A stretch of 55,498 nucleotides of DNA from an uncultured Verrucomicrobiales bacterium (GCA_937991965.1 CALKLP010000043.1:1-55498); one strand, 5' to 3'; positions 1 through 11,247 are shown, counted from the stretch's first letter. The notes: generated by a model not told the origin, from the sequence alone. Program-made: numbers and translations.

Positions 1-1
1 C

Positions 2-3000
2 CCGCGTGATGTCACGAACCTGATCGAGGTCATGCAGGATCTTCGGAATAAGGGAAACACCCTCGTCGTCGTAGAACACGAGGAAGCGGTCATGAAAACG
101 GCTGATTACCTCATCGATATTGGCCCCGGAGCTGGGCATGAGGGAGGAGAAATCCTGTTCCAAGGCGCATATCATCGCAACCTAGCTTCCCCAAAACGTC
201 ATGATGACGCCCTCCCTAGCACGCTCGATTACCTCCATGGCACGGCCTCGCTTCCCGTTCCTTTTGAGCGCCGTCAACCGATGGATTTCATTTACCTCGA
301 AGGGGTTTCTGCCAACAACCTAGCGAATGTTTCCGCCAAGATCCCGCTAGGAGTGCTCACCTGTGTCACGGGAGTTTCAGGCTCAGGAAAATCGACCTTT
401 GTAGAACGTGGACTCTACCAAAACCTCCTCGAATTCTTTAAGCCCGACAAGGTCGATAATCCTGCACCTTTCACCGCGCTAGAGGGCTTCCAAGACCACC
501 TCTCGGGCGTCTCCTTCATCGACCAATCGCCCCTTGCTAAAACGCCCCGCTCCACTCCTGCTGTTTACCTCGGGGCGTTCAATGAAGTGCGCCAGCTCTT
601 TGCCCTCACTGATGAGGCCAAGCTCCAAGGCGCCAACACGGGGTTCTTCTCCTTTAACTCCGGCTCGGGACGTTGTGAACGCTGCGCCGGAAACGGGTTC
701 GAGAAAGTGGAGATGCAGTTCCTCTCGGATCTCTATCTGACCTGTCCCGAGTGCGATGGACGCCGCTACCAAAAGACCGCTCTCGAAATAAAATATCGCG
801 GAAAAAGCGTCGCTGACATTCTGGAACTTACGACCAATGAAGCGATAGCCTTCTATGATGACGAGCTTGACGAATTACCAAAACCCATCACCCGCCGTCA
901 CAACATCATTCTGCGGATTCTAGGAGCGCTCGCAGAAGTGGGACTAGGCTATCTACGCCTCGGTCAACCGCTCAATACGCTTTCAGGCGGAGAATCCCAA
1001 CGTCTCAAAATTGCGTCCTTGCTCCTAGAGGTCGATGGCAAGAAGACCACCGCGCTAGTCACTCCTCAAATGTCCGGCACGCTGGACACCCCGCGCGCGG
1101 TTTCGGCGCGGCTCAACCAGCTTAAAGAACTCCGCCGCTCTCATACGAACAAAGATCTTGTCCCACGCCAAACCACTAAGGGACAACTCTTGATTCTCGA
1201 TGAGCCGACCACCGGCTTACATTTCCGCGATATCGAGGTGCTCCTAAAGGCCTTCAATCGCTTGATCGAAGCGGGGCACTCGCTCCTCGTGGTGGAGCAT
1301 AATCTAGAAGTCATTAAATCAGCGGACTACATCATCGATCTCGGTCCAGAAGCTGGTGAGGACGGCGGACTCGTAGTCGGCACCGGCACGCCTGAGAAAA
1401 TCGCCAAGCTCGATACCCCGACAGGGCGCTACCTGAAGAACGTCCTCGATCAAGCGAAGCCCGGGTATCAGAACTCCGATCTCGCTCTCGCTGCCGAAGA
1501 GGCAGGCACCTATCACGCGCCGCAAAACACTACCTTGAGCATTCGCGGGGCGCGCCACCACAACCTCAAGAATTTCGATCTCGATCTGCCGCTGAACAGC
1601 TTCAATGTCGTCACGGGACTTTCCGGATCTGGGAAATCGACCCTCGCCTTTGACCTCATTTTTGCGGAAGGGCAACGCCGTTTCCTCGACTCCATGTCAC
1701 CCTACGCCCGCCAATTTGCGGAGCAACTCGAGAAGCCTGAAGTAGACTCAATCACGGGGCTCCCTCCCACCGTCGCGATTGAACAGCGCATCTCGCGCGG
1801 AGGCGGTAAATCTACCGTCGCCACCGTGACCGAGATTTATCACTTCCTGCGTCTTCTCTACGCGAAGCTCGGAGTGCAGCACTGTCCCGTTTCTGGTGAA
1901 GCGGTCGTGTCTCAGACCGAGGCCTCCATCCTAGAACAGGTGAAGGAGCAATCCAAGAAAGGGCGCATTCACCTCATGGCCCCCGTTATCCGTGGACGCA
2001 AAGGCTTCCACACCGACGTCGCCGACCGAGCCGCACGTCTAGGATATCAAGCCCTACTGGTGGACAAGCAAATCACAGATGTCGATGATTTCGAGCCCTT
2101 GGAGCGTTACGTCGAGCATGACATTGACATCATCGTCACCGCGGGATCAGACCTAAAACCGAAGCTCCTTCAGGAAAAGGTAAGCGAGGCGCTGTCGCTC
2201 TCGAAAGGCTTTATCCGCTTGCTTGATCACGAAAACAAGTTCCACCTTTATTCCACCGAGCGCGTCAGTGCTACGACAGGCGAATCGTTCGAGGAACCAG
2301 ATCCTGCGGACTTTTCCTTTAACTCACCTAGAGGCTGGTGCCTAGACTGTCGAGGGTATGGCACGATGTCCACGAAGCGGTTCCGCATGGATAAGTTTGA
2401 CTCCGCGCTGGAGGCAGAACTAGCGGAGGAAAAATCGCGCAAGGACGAGGAAGAAATCGAGAAAATCATTTGCCCCACCTGCGCTGGTTCGCGCCTCAAA
2501 CGCTCCGCCAATTTCGTCTTCCTCGGAGACAAGATATCGCTCCCGCACCTCTCCAGCTTACCGGTAGTAGAAGCGAAAGGAGTTGTCGAAAGCCTCGCCT
2601 TTACGGGACGTAACAAGGAAATCGCCCGCGATATTTTACCCGAGATCGTGCAGCGTCTCCACTTCCTCTCTCAAGTCGGCTTAGGATATCTCTCCCTCGA
2701 TCGATCCGCGACCACCCTCTCCGGTGGGGAAGCGCAGCGCATTCGTCTCGCTGCTCAGCTAGGATCCAACCTCCAAGGCGTGATGTATGTGCTCGATGAA
2801 CCAACCATCGGCCTACACCCACGTGATAATCAATCCCTCCTCGACACCCTAGAAACCTTGCAGAAAAAGGGCAATTCACTCCTCGTAGTAGAACATGATG
2901 AGGAGACGATGGCGCGAGCCAAGCATGTCATCGACCTTGGGCCAGGTGCTGGTCGCCTCGGGGGCGAAGTGATGGCGCAGGGCAGTCTGAAACAACTGAT

Positions 3001-4147
3001 GCGGAAGAAAGACTCCGTGACGGGTCAGGCACTTAAAACTCCCATCATACATCCGACCAAAGGTTATCGCCGCCCAGTCGATAAGAAATCCCGCCCTGCC
3101 AAGGAATGGCTGAACCTCAAAGGCTGTAGCGTCAACAACCTGCAAGGGATTGATGTCGCGGTTCCGAAAGAGCGCCTTACCGTGATCACAGGCGTTTCGG
3201 GCTCCGGGAAATCAAGCTTCATGCGGGGCACCCTACAACCCGTCGCGAATCTACTCCATAAGCTGAAGGAGGAGAAAAAACTCACTAAGGCTCAGAAGAA
3301 CAAGATCGCCGATTACTGCCAGGACGCCTCGGGCTTTGCAGGCTTCAAGTATGTTTTCGAGGTCGACCAGACCCCTATCGGTAAAACCTCACGCTCCTGC
3401 CCGGCGACTTATGTGAAGCTCTTTGACCACATCCGAACCCTCTTTGCGCAGTTACCAGAAGCTCAGATTCGCGGGTTTTCTGCCTCACGATTCAGCTTTA
3501 ACAATGCCGAGGGACAATGCCCCGAGTGCAAAGGGAATGGCTCCATCCGCCTCGAAATGGATTTCCTCCCAAGCACCCGCGTGCCCTGTGAGACGTGCCG
3601 GGGCGACCGCTACAACCCCGCCACCTTAACCGTGCACTACAAGGGAAAAAACATCGCCGATGTCCTACGCATGCCCATTGACGAAGCCGCTGAATTTTTC
3701 TCCGCCCATCCAAAGCTCCATCGCACCCTTGGCCTTCTCGCGGATACCGGCCTAGGTTACCTCCAAATCGGGCAACCCAGCCCCACCGTCAGTGGTGGCG
3801 AAGCCCAGCGTCTAAAGCTTGTCACCGAACTCACCAAAGGGCGCGTCAAAGAAGCAGGAACCAAAGCCTATAATCGAAACATTTACCTCATCGAGGAGCC
3901 CTCGATCGGCCTCCACCTAAACGACATTCGCAAACTCATCGACGTCCTCCATCGCCTCACAGACGAAGGCCACACCGTAATCGTCGTTGAGCACCACCCC
4001 GCCCTCATGGCCGAGGCCGACTACATCTTAGACTTCGGCCCCGAAGCCGGACCCAAGGGCGGAAGCGTATGTGCCTATGGAACCCCAGAAGAAGTCGCGA
4101 AATCTAAAACCTCCGTGACTGCGCCGTTTATCGCGAAATGTTTATAG
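2..4147 (+). CDS. uvrA: UvrA-type excinuclease ABC subunit, tandem-fused, 5' end missing
   Basis: UvrA is the damage-recognition ATPase of nucleotide excision repair, acting with UvrB and UvrC. The reading frame is open from base 2, and the first codons continue a Walker B region (PRD...), so the N-terminus lies outside the window. The visible part holds the tail of one ABC module and three further ATPase modules. Walker A motifs G[VL]SGSGKS[TS] lie near bases 370, 1618 and 3192. Signature LSGGE or VSGGE motifs lie near 988, 2730 and 3792. Pairs of CxxC zinc motifs lie near 675-760, 2340-2485 and 3520-3600. A normal UvrA (about 940 aa) has two ABC modules, so this is a duplicated, fused form; I recall such proteins of 1,800 aa or more being annotated in Verrucomicrobia and Planctomycetes. 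The last Walker B reads LIEEP instead of LDEP. Whether it replaces or supplements a standard UvrA cannot be told here. Confidence 0.93.
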   Translation, partial: PRDVTNLIEVMQDLRNKGNTLVVVEHEEAVMKTADYLIDIGPGAGHEGGEILFQGAYHRNLASPKRHDDALPSTLDYLHGTASLPVPFERRQPMDFIYLEGVSANNLANVSAKIPLGVLTCVTGVSGSGKSTFVERGLYQNLLEFFKPDKVDNPAPFTALEGFQDHLSGVSFIDQSPLAKTPRSTPAVYLGAFNEVRQLFALTDEAKLQGANTGFFSFNSGSGRCERCAGNGFEKVEMQFLSDLYLTCPECDGRRYQKTALEIKYRGKSVADILELTTNEAIAFYDDELDELPKPITRRHNIILRILGALAEVGLGYLRLGQPLNTLSGGESQRLKIASLLLEVDGKKTTALVTPQMSGTLDTPRAVSARLNQLKELRRSHTNKDLVPRQTTKGQLLILDEPTTGLHFRDIEVLLKAFNRLIEAGHSLLVVEHNLEVIKSADYIIDLGPEAGEDGGLVVGTGTPEKIAKLDTPTGRYLKNVLDQAKPGYQNSDLALAAEEAGTYHAPQNTTLSIRGARHHNLKNFDLDLPLNSFNVVTGLSGSGKSTLAFDLIFAEGQRRFLDSMSPYARQFAEQLEKPEVDSITGLPPTVAIEQRISRGGGKSTVATVTEIYHFLRLLYAKLGVQHCPVSGEAVVSQTEASILEQVKEQSKKGRIHLMAPVIRGRKGFHTDVADRAARLGYQALLVDKQITDVDDFEPLERYVEHDIDIIVTAGSDLKPKLLQEKVSEALSLSKGFIRLLDHENKFHLYSTERVSATTGESFEEPDPADFSFNSPRGWCLDCRGYGTMSTKRFRMDKFDSALEAELAEEKSRKDEEEIEKIICPTCAGSRLKRSANFVFLGDKISLPHLSSLPVVEAKGVVESLAFTGRNKEIARDILPEIVQRLHFLSQVGLGYLSLDRSATTLSGGEAQRIRLAAQLGSNLQGVMYVLDEPTIGLHPRDNQSLLDTLETLQKKGNSLLVVEHDEETMARAKHVIDLGPGAGRLGGEVMAQGSLKQLMRKKDSVTGQALKTPIIHPTKGYRRPVDKKSRPAKEWLNLKGCSVNNLQGIDVAVPKERLTVITGVSGSGKSSFMRGTLQPVANLLHKLKEEKKLTKAQKNKIADYCQDASGFAGFKYVFEVDQTPIGKTSRSCPATYVKLFDHIRTLFAQLPEAQIRGFSASRFSFNNAEGQCPECKGNGSIRLEMDFLPSTRVPCETCRGDRYNPATLTVHYKGKNIADVLRMPIDEAAEFFSAHPKLHRTLGLLADTGLGYLQIGQPSPTVSGGEAQRLKLVTELTKGRVKEAGTKAYNRNIYLIEEPSIGLHLNDIRKLIDVLHRLTDEGHTVIVVEHHPALMAEADYILDFGPEAGPKGGSVCAYGTPEEVAKSKTSVTAPFIAKCL

Positions 4148-4211
4148 CAAAAATGACCTCAACTAAGATCTTAGCGAGGGCATTATATTTTTAAGCTAGC
4201 AAATTTAAAAC

Positions 4212-7200
4212 CTATCCAATCTCTACAAGCAGGTCATTGGTATCTACAGATTTCCCAGCACCAGTGTGTATCGCTTGGATTGTTCCGGTTGAGGGCGCAG
4301 AAACGGTAGTTAGCATCTTCATGGCTTCAAGTGTTAGTAAGGGAGCACCTTCTTCGACTTCGTCGCCTACTTGGATCGTTAGTTCCGTGACGAGACCAGG
4401 CATAGGTGCGCAGGCTTGAGCCGTGTTGTTAGGGTCGCCTTTGATAGCTACGGTTCCGATCTTAGCACAGGACTTATCGACGATTACGGACTCACGCGGC
4501 ATTCCGTTAAGCTCGTAGAAGAGGGTGCGTTCTCCCGACTGGTTTGGCTCACCGATGGAGATGAGTTTGATGAAGAGAGTTTTTCCTGGCCCGATCTGCA
4601 CACTGACTTCTTGACCTACATTGAGGCCGTAGAAGAAGGATGGAGTCGGAAGAGGACTCAGCTTATCGTATGTTTGGAGGGAAATCTGGAAGTCTTGGTA
4701 AACATCCGGATACATGAGGTAACTGTAGAGATCATCTTCTGTTGGTTCACGGTTGATGATTCCTTTAATCTCTTCGCGCGTCTGGTCGAGGTCTACAGGC
4801 TTGGCAAGCTCCCCTGGGCGTTTTGTGGTCGCTTCTGCTCCATTGAGAACAACCTTTTGGAGCTCTGATGGGAACCCGTTTTCTGGTTGTCCGAGGTCTC
4901 CCTTAAGGAAGCCAACCACAGACTGAGGGAAATCAACGGAACCAGGTTTGAGACCAGTGACATCGCTAGGTTTGATTCCTTTAGTAGTGAGGAACATCGC
5001 CATGTCTCCAACCACTTTTGAGGATGGTGTCACCTTGGTGATATCTCCGAACAGATCATTTACCTCAGCATAGGTATGGGCGATTTCACGCCAACGAGGG
5101 CCAAGACCCATCGCGCGTCCTTGCTCCTTGAGGTTGGTATATTGTCCACCTGGCATTTCGTGCTCGTAAACCTCGGCGGTGCCGGAACGAGGGGCAGTGA
5201 TGAAGGGAGTATAAGCTGCGCAAACGTCTTCCCAGTAATAGGCTTGGTCGTTAAGAGCCTCTAGGTTCAGGCCGGTAGCTCGCTCGTCAAACTCGAGTGC
5301 GGCAACGATGGAGTTTAAGTTTGGCTGTGAGGTCGATCCTGACATGGAGGAAATCGCCATGTCTGCGATGTCTACTCCAGCATGCGTTGCGCTCAGCACC
5401 GAGCTAGCATTGATTCCACTCGTGTCGTGGGTATGGAAGTGGATCGGAAGTCCGATTTCTTGTTTAAGGGTGCTGACTAGCTTACTCGCTGCAGAGGGGC
5501 GACAGAGTCCAGCCATGTCCTTAATAGCAATTATATTAGCGCCCATTTTCTCAAGCTCTTTTGCCTTCTCGACATAATACTTGAGGTCATACTTCGCCTT
5601 ATTCGGGTCTTCAATATTACCGGTGTAGCAAATGGTTGCCTCACAGAGCACTTTGCCGTGGTTTTGCACAGCTTCCATCGCTACTTTCATGTTTGGAAGG
5701 TAGTTGAGGGAGTCAAAGATACGGAAGATATCGATACCTGAGTCGGCTGCGTGTTTGACGAAACCAGCGACGACATTGTCAGGGTAATTCGTGTATCCAA
5801 CTGCGTTTGATCCGCGGAAGAGCATTTGGAAAAGGATGTTCGGAATGCGCTCACGCAGCATGGCGAGACGCTCCCATGGGCACTCCTTAAGGAAACGCAT
5901 GGAGGTATCAAAGGTGGCGCCACCCCACATTTCCATGGAGAAAAGTTTAGGAGTTTGGCGCGCGATAACATCGGCGATGTTCAGCATGTCCGTAGTTCTC
6001 ATACGGGTCGCCATGAGAGACTGGTGGGCATCACGGAAGGTGGTATCTGTTACGAGCAGACGCTTCTCATCTTTAATCCACTGGGTAAATTTCTCTGGCC
6101 CCATCTCCAAAAGGAGGTCTCGCGTGCCTGCCGGTATATCACCGACTCCACCATAAGGAACTTGAGGCACAGGAAGAGTTTTCTCTGGTTTCCAGCCTTT
6201 GGTAGTTTCGTTCCCGTTGACGATGACGTCCGACAGGTAATTCAGAAGTTTAGTCGCGCGATCGCGGCGTTTGGTGAATTCAAAGAGGCTCGGAGTGCTA
6301 TCGATGAGACGAGTCGTAGCTTGGCCTTCACGGAATTTATCGTTTTCGATAACGTTTTCGAGGAAGGGAATGTTCGTCTTCACTCCACGGATTCGGAATT
6401 CACGGAGAGCACGCCCGATGCGGTCACAAGCGGTATCATAGTCACGCGCAAAAGCGGTGAGCTTCACGAGCATGGAGTCGTAGAAGGGTGTAATTACAGA
6501 ACCAGCATCGCCTGATCCTGCGTCTAGACGGATCCCAAAACCAGCTGCGGAGCGGTAGTTCACGATCTTTCCATAATCCGGGGAGAACCCGTTTGCGGGA
6601 TCTTCGGTCGTGATTCGGCACTGAATCGCGGCGCCATTGACCTTGATGGACTCCTGCGTAGGAATGTTGACTTCTGGGCTGTCCAGAGGATACCCCATCG
6701 CGATGAGGATTTGCGAACGAACGAGATCGATTCCGGTAATACACTCCGTGATGGTGTGCTCTACTTGGATTCGAGGGTTCATTTCAATAAAGAACCAATC
6801 CTGCTGGTCCATATCATAGAGAAATTCTACTGTGCCTGCATTTTGGTAATTGATTGATTTCGCGAGACGAACGGCAGCTTCACATAGGTCTTTACGGATT
6901 TGTGGGTCGACTCCTACTGCTGGGGCAACTTCGACGACTTTTTGGTGACGGCGTTGAATAGAGCAATCTCGCTCATAAAGGTGTACGATGTTTCCGTGTT
7001 GGTCGCCGAGAATTTGAACCTCGATGTGCTTGGCACGACCAATAAAGCGTTCGATAAAGACTTCTCCGTTACCAAAGGCGTTTTCCGCTTCGGTCTGCGC
7101 TTCTTCGAGCATTGCCTCGAGTTCCGATTCCTCATGTACAACTCGCATACCACGGCCACCACCGCCATGAGCAGCCTTGATAATAAGCGGGAAGCCAATA

Positions 7201-7667
7201 TCTTTCGCTACTTCGATCGCCTCTTCTTTACTTGCGATGGCGTCTTCCGTGCCAGGAAGGACAGGAACATCAGCATTAATCGCCATTTGACGAGCAGCGG
7301 TCTTATCTCCCATACTGGCAAGTTGCTGAGGAGTCGGCCCGATGAATTTAATACCATTATCTTCGCAGAGCTGGGCAAATTCAGCATTCTCTGAGAGAAA
7401 GCCGTATCCAGGGTGAATAAGAGAAATCCCATTCTTCTTAGCTAACTTTACAATTCCTTCATAATCGAGATAGGCTCCTACTGGACCTTTGGAGATATCC
7501 AGTTGATACGCTTCATCCGCCTTGAATCGGTGACGTGAGAAGCGGTCTTCTTCAGCGTAAATTGCGGTCGTTTTAATCCCTAATTCATTAGCAGCACGAA
7601 ACGATCGGATAGCAATTTCACCTCGGTTCGCGGACAGTAGTTTTCCTTCAAAAGTAGTCTTTGGCAT
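4212..7667 (-). CDS. pyc: Pyruvate carboxylase
   Basis: This biotin enzyme makes oxaloacetate from pyruvate, bicarbonate and ATP to refill the TCA cycle. At 1151 aa it has the full single-chain length of the family. Domains in order are: biotin carboxylase (about 1-450, with the glycine-rich ATP-grasp loop GGGGRGM and the EMNPRIQVEH motif); carboxyltransferase (about 535-820, opening with VTDTTFRDAHQS and containing the AIKDMAGLCRP metal/lysine region); the PC allosteric/linker region; and a C-terminal biotinyl domain with the biotin-accepting lysine in LEAMKML (about residue 1115). The ATG start (MPKTTFEGKLL) fits family starts such as 'kvLvANRGEIAIR', but no strong ribosome binding site precedes it. 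It lies tail-to-tail with uvrA and is probably transcribed alone. All key motifs are intact. Confidence 0.98.
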   Translation of the reverse strand: MPKTTFEGKLLSANRGEIAIRSFRAANELGIKTTAIYAEEDRFSRHRFKADEAYQLDISKGPVGAYLDYEGIVKLAKKNGISLIHPGYGFLSENAEFAQLCEDNGIKFIGPTPQQLASMGDKTAARQMAINADVPVLPGTEDAIASKEEAIEVAKDIGFPLIIKAAHGGGGRGMRVVHEESELEAMLEEAQTEAENAFGNGEVFIERFIGRAKHIEVQILGDQHGNIVHLYERDCSIQRRHQKVVEVAPAVGVDPQIRKDLCEAAVRLAKSINYQNAGTVEFLYDMDQQDWFFIEMNPRIQVEHTITECITGIDLVRSQILIAMGYPLDSPEVNIPTQESIKVNGAAIQCRITTEDPANGFSPDYGKIVNYRSAAGFGIRLDAGSGDAGSVITPFYDSMLVKLTAFARDYDTACDRIGRALREFRIRGVKTNIPFLENVIENDKFREGQATTRLIDSTPSLFEFTKRRDRATKLLNYLSDVIVNGNETTKGWKPEKTLPVPQVPYGGVGDIPAGTRDLLLEMGPEKFTQWIKDEKRLLVTDTTFRDAHQSLMATRMRTTDMLNIADVIARQTPKLFSMEMWGGATFDTSMRFLKECPWERLAMLRERIPNILFQMLFRGSNAVGYTNYPDNVVAGFVKHAADSGIDIFRIFDSLNYLPNMKVAMEAVQNHGKVLCEATICYTGNIEDPNKAKYDLKYYVEKAKELEKMGANIIAIKDMAGLCRPSAASKLVSTLKQEIGLPIHFHTHDTSGINASSVLSATHAGVDIADMAISSMSGSTSQPNLNSIVAALEFDERATGLNLEALNDQAYYWEDVCAAYTPFITAPRSGTAEVYEHEMPGGQYTNLKEQGRAMGLGPRWREIAHTYAEVNDLFGDITKVTPSSKVVGDMAMFLTTKGIKPSDVTGLKPGSVDFPQSVVGFLKGDLGQPENGFPSELQKVVLNGAEATTKRPGELAKPVDLDQTREEIKGIINREPTEDDLYSYLMYPDVYQDFQISLQTYDKLSPLPTPSFFYGLNVGQEVSVQIGPGKTLFIKLISIGEPNQSGERTLFYELNGMPRESVIVDKSCAKIGTVAIKGDPNNTAQACAPMPGLVTELTIQVGDEVEEGAPLLTLEAMKMLTTVSAPSTGTIQAIHTGAGKSVDTNDLLVEIG

Positions 7668-7806
7668 TATATTGGAAGCTTAGATGCTACCAAAGTATAA
7701 TGTGAAGGGTTTTTTGCAAGTAATCACTGAAAACTTCACCAACAACTCGCATTCTCCCCCTACTTGGGGCCCAGTAGCGCCGTCAAAAACCACAAACCCG
7801 GTCAAT

Positions 7807-9906
7807 CTACTGTTGAATATCCCATTTTAGGATCATTGCTTCAGCCCCACTCGTTTTATCTAAACCTTTAAGCCCAGGTTTCGAGGCATTCACTAAGCGA
7901 ATTCCTAAAACCTTCTCGTTAGGCCCAAGCTGCTCAAGCCAAACTTTTGGGTTTTGTAGTTCCGCATCCCACTCTACGCTCCCGTCTCGCATGATCTTGC
8001 CCTCAAGCCAAGCCGAATCATCAGGCATGAGACAACGGGACACAGCTTGCCTCATTTTTTTATACAACTGGTCACTCAGAGGTGTTGCGATTTTCGCTTT
8101 GTACTTTTCCGCTATGCGCTCAGCTTCTTTGAACGTTGCCCTTCTCAAGTAAACGTAGTAGATTGCACCCGCTTCCACAAAAGCTCTGGGGGGGAGAGAT
8201 TCAATATCGTTTTCTTGAGCCGCCTTTGTAATTCTTCGTAACTGGCGATGGATCTCACCGTGTTGCCTTCCGCTAAGATCCCAGCAGATAAAGAACTTTT
8301 TTGGATCCCCATGCGGAGAAATCTGAAAGTCTCCATCTTTGCTAAAGGATAAAGCACCTTGCTTTTTGGGACTAAAACTTTTAAAGTGCCAGCTTTCGCC
8401 GTTGATCCACGACATTTTCAGGCCATCAAAGGTTCCCCCACCAGTCCATACTTCATCGCCCCCTTCTTTTTCCATTTCAGTTAAGAATTTCTCGGTTAAC
8501 TCTACTGTTGAAGGACAAGCAAGACTCCCACCATAGCGCTCCGCCTCTCTTTGCGCATTCATCCATGTTTGCGGCTCATCATAAAAGAAATAAGCAAATG
8601 TATCTACCTTAAAACTACCTTCTGGTAATTTAGAGAAATCATGCTCTTTCAGTGGGTCCGCAAGTTCATATAATTTATCGAGACTGCTTTCTTTGACGAC
8701 TTCTGGAGCTTTGACCTCTGTCGTTGAATCCGGCACTACAGCAACAGGCGTGACTTCAGGAGTCTCCGCCTGATCCTCTCCACTCTTTCCTTTCAGAACC
8801 TTACTGAAAATAAAGATCCCTACTAAGGCAACGATAACTCCTGTTATCGCTATGTTGACTAATTTCGAAGTGTCAGATTTCGCTTTTCTTTCCCGTTGAT
8901 AATTTACATTTGTCGCGGAAGTATGTGCAGCTGAGGTTTTCGCAGCGCCGGATGTTACTATTGGCTTAGCAGTAGCACTTGTTTGCGCAGATAGCTTCAC
9001 CTCCCTAGGCGGTTTGGCCGATGCTAATTTCACTGTCGCTCTTGGGGCGGAAGTTTTGTTTACATTTGATACAATTAACTCTTCTTCTGCATCACCGGAA
9101 TCAAGCTTTTCCTTAAGATTGTTTAAAGCCACTAGAAAATCGTCCATGTCTCCGTAACGCAAATCCGGATCAGGCAAAATTGCTTTTTTAACGATTTTAT
9201 CGAAGTCTGCATGCATCTTCTGCTCTTTACTTGGTGGAGTGTAAGAGTCCTGAGGTAAATGCCCTGTTACCAGTTCGTAAAGAATCGCCCCAATGGAAAA
9301 TATATCTGCACGCTCATCAATACTCTCAGGATTCTTGACAACTTCAGGTGCCGTATAACCCGGGGTTCCAAAAATCACTTTGCCAGCTTCTGATTCTTCA
9401 ACAGGACGGGCTAACCCAAAATCTCCTAGCTTCGGCGTTGCTTTTTGATCTAGGAGAACATTCGCAGGCTTAATATCACGGTGAATGATACCCGCATCGT
9501 GTGCGTGCTTAACCCCTTCGGACAAACCAATAACGATATCTAATGCTACATTGGGAGAAATTGCGTCTCCATGAGCAGAGTGGTGTAGCGACTTTCCGTC
9601 CACAAACTCCATGACGATAAACAGCATTCCTGCTACTTCACCAAAATCAAAAAAGCCAACCAAGTTAGGGTGATTCACGCGAGACATGACTTTCGCCTCT
9701 GCGCGGAATTGCGCACTAAACTCTTCATCCGAGGACAACTCTTGTGGTAGCACCTTAATGGCTACTTTTCGATCAATTGATTTCTGGTTAGCCAGATAGA
9801 CAGCTCCCATGCCTCCTGCTGCAATGAAGGTAAGAATTTCATATTGCGGGAAATAAACCTGTAATTCCTCAATGGTTAATGGCACAAACTCTGGTTCTGA
9901 TGACAT
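7807..9906 (-). CDS. Membrane Ser/Thr protein kinase with C-type-lectin-like C-terminus
   Basis: A PknB/Hanks-type kinase of 699 aa. The kinase domain spans about residues 22-265, with the glycine loop AAGGMGAVY (29-37), the VAIK lysine K51, the HRD catalytic loop (142-144, D144), DFG (162-164) and a TPGYTAPE activation segment, so it should be catalytically active. A Thr/Ala/Lys-rich linker (about 285-345) leads to one membrane helix (about 349-370). The part after the helix should be outside the cytoplasm. It holds two weakly similar units (about 430-543 and 578-697), each resembling a divergent C-type-lectin-like fold (AY/IYYVY start, 'A.R.AE.YG..LA.P', W-x-G, 'W.NGE.W', and a late FICWD or ILKWD strand). 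The lectin-fold call is inference from this pattern. It is a single gene, divergent from the haemoglobin gene. Confidence 0.88.
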   Translation of the reverse strand: MSSEPEFVPLTIEELQVYFPQYEILTFIAAGGMGAVYLANQKSIDRKVAIKVLPQELSSDEEFSAQFRAEAKVMSRVNHPNLVGFFDFGEVAGMLFIVMEFVDGKSLHHSAHGDAISPNVALDIVIGLSEGVKHAHDAGIIHRDIKPANVLLDQKATPKLGDFGLARPVEESEAGKVIFGTPGYTAPEVVKNPESIDERADIFSIGAILYELVTGHLPQDSYTPPSKEQKMHADFDKIVKKAILPDPDLRYGDMDDFLVALNNLKEKLDSGDAEEELIVSNVNKTSAPRATVKLASAKPPREVKLSAQTSATAKPIVTSGAAKTSAAHTSATNVNYQRERKAKSDTSKLVNIAITGVIVALVGIFIFSKVLKGKSGEDQAETPEVTPVAVVPDSTTEVKAPEVVKESSLDKLYELADPLKEHDFSKLPEGSFKVDTFAYFFYDEPQTWMNAQREAERYGGSLACPSTVELTEKFLTEMEKEGGDEVWTGGGTFDGLKMSWINGESWHFKSFSPKKQGALSFSKDGDFQISPHGDPKKFFICWDLSGRQHGEIHRQLRRITKAAQENDIESLPPRAFVEAGAIYYVYLRRATFKEAERIAEKYKAKIATPLSDQLYKKMRQAVSRCLMPDDSAWLEGKIMRDGSVEWDAELQNPKVWLEQLGPNEKVLGIRLVNASKPGLKGLDKTSGAEAMILKWDIQQ

Positions 9907-10023
9907 ATAGTGGTGATGTTATTGATTCAAAAAATTCCTTTTTCTCCAGGATGGATAAATTAAATCATATTCTTGAATAATTAATACTACTCCTAATTCA
10001 ATGACAATACATTTATTAGAAAC

Positions 10024-10395
10024 ATGAATGAAAAAGACTTATTCCTCAAGGTAGGGCAGAAAGGCATCACCAATATCACGGCAGAATTTTATAAGATCAT
10101 GCGCGAGGATGACCTTGTCGGCAAAATGTATCCCGATAATGACTGGGAGGGAGCGGAGGAGCGCTTACGCGATTTTCTGCTCTTCCGTCTCGGTGGTGAC
10201 GACACCTACATTAAGAAGCGTGGGCATCCCAGGTTGAGAATGCGCCATGCCCCTTATCTCATTGGTGAGAAGGAGCGCGATCGCTGGATGGAAATCATGG
10301 ATGAGGCGATGAAACGGTGTGAGATACCAGAGGATGCATTTGAGTATTTACATGCCTTTTTCGCAAATGTAGCTGATTTCATGCGGAACCATTAA
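10024..10395 (+). CDS. Truncated haemoglobin, group II-like
   Basis: A small haem protein of 123 aa, the usual length for a bacterial truncated globin, likely to bind O2 or NO in the cytoplasm. The stretch HPRLRMRHAPYLIG carries the probable proximal histidine (in RMRH) and is typical of group II (YjbI/GlbO-like) globins. The following ERDRWMEIM supplies the tryptophan conserved at position G8 in this group. No signal peptide or extra domain is present. The CPBP-protease gene follows after 12 bp, so the two are probably co-transcribed. The 117-bp upstream region is AT-rich and shared with the divergent kinase gene, so it must hold promoters for both; I see no convincing -35/-10 pair in it. 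Confidence 0.9.
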   Translation: MNEKDLFLKVGQKGITNITAEFYKIMREDDLVGKMYPDNDWEGAEERLRDFLLFRLGGDDTYIKKRGHPRLRMRHAPYLIGEKERDRWMEIMDEAMKRCEIPEDAFEYLHAFFANVADFMRNH

Positions 10396-10407
10396 TTACC
10401 GGATCAG

Positions 10408-11247
10408 ATGACTGAACTCACCATATTTCATACCATCGCATTGCCTCTTTTGGCCTTCTGCGCATTCTACTTAGTGCCTATTTCTGTCTGGAGATTTTCA
10501 CAACAAGTGAAGGCAATCAAAGCAGGAGAAATGGCGCAACCAGAAGCGAACCAATCCATCCCGACAGCGCATATCAACTTCATCGACGTCTTTATCGTCT
10601 TGGCGGTTTCCGCATACGCTTGGTTAGGCGCCAAGTATGCGGGCGAGGGAGTCATTACAATTGGCTCCTTATTACAAGGTTTGGCATCTCAAGTGTTCGC
10701 CATCGGCTTTGTAGTGCTACTATGGATTTTTCGCGCAAATCTGGTCGAAACCTTCGGCCTAAAATTATTGCAGCTCAAACACCTGAGATGGTGTTTTGGA
10801 ATCGTGCTCTCTGCTTGGGGGATTACCGCACTTTTTCAATTCGCGGGGTATTTCTCATTCCTGGAATCTTATTACGGACAAGCTCCTCTGCAGGAAGATG
10901 TCCAGATTCTCCAGTCTTCACCCGACATCGTATTGCTCTCTCTCATCGCCCTCCTAGCTTGTATCGGCGCACCGTTGATGGAGGAAGTCCTCTTTCGTGG
11001 TTACATCTACCCTGTTGTCAAAACGTTCTCAGGGACAGGAATCGCCCTTGTATTTTCCGGAGTACTCTTCTCCCTCATTCACTATAATCTGGCCTCCTTA
11101 CCAACCTTGATCGTGATGGGTATTCTGCTAGCACTCGCCTATGAAAAAACACGTTGCCTCTGGGTGCCCATTATCGCGCATTGCATCTTTAATAGCGCAA
11201 CCGTCGGGTTTCAGCTCCTCTCCCGCGTCACCGAAATTCAACCATGA
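10408..11247 (+). CDS. CPBP-family (CAAX/Abi) intramembrane metalloprotease
   Basis: A 279-aa polytopic membrane protein with about seven hydrophobic helices. It carries the three motifs of the CPBP glutamic/metallo-protease family: EEVLFR (EExxxR, about residue 194), FSLIH (FxxxH, about 222) and a late HCIFN (HxxxN, about 258). Such proteases cleave within membranes; bacterial members include bacteriocin-immunity proteins and proteases of unknown substrate. The 3' end overlaps the thiL start by 4 bp (ATGA), so translation is probably coupled. Nothing nearby suggests a peptide substrate, so its role is open. Confidence 0.9.
   Translation: MTELTIFHTIALPLLAFCAFYLVPISVWRFSQQVKAIKAGEMAQPEANQSIPTAHINFIDVFIVLAVSAYAWLGAKYAGEGVITIGSLLQGLASQVFAIGFVVLLWIFRANLVETFGLKLLQLKHLRWCFGIVLSAWGITALFQFAGYFSFLESYYGQAPLQEDVQILQSSPDIVLLSLIALLACIGAPLMEEVLFRGYIYPVVKTFSGTGIALVFSGVLFSLIHYNLASLPTLIVMGILLALAYEKTRCLWVPIIAHCIFNSATVGFQLLSRVTEIQP

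Noticed and set aside
5826..6515. A 229-codon open frame on the plus strand inside pyc
   Set aside because: It lies wholly opposite the pyruvate carboxylase gene, whose domains are intact; the translation shows no family motif.
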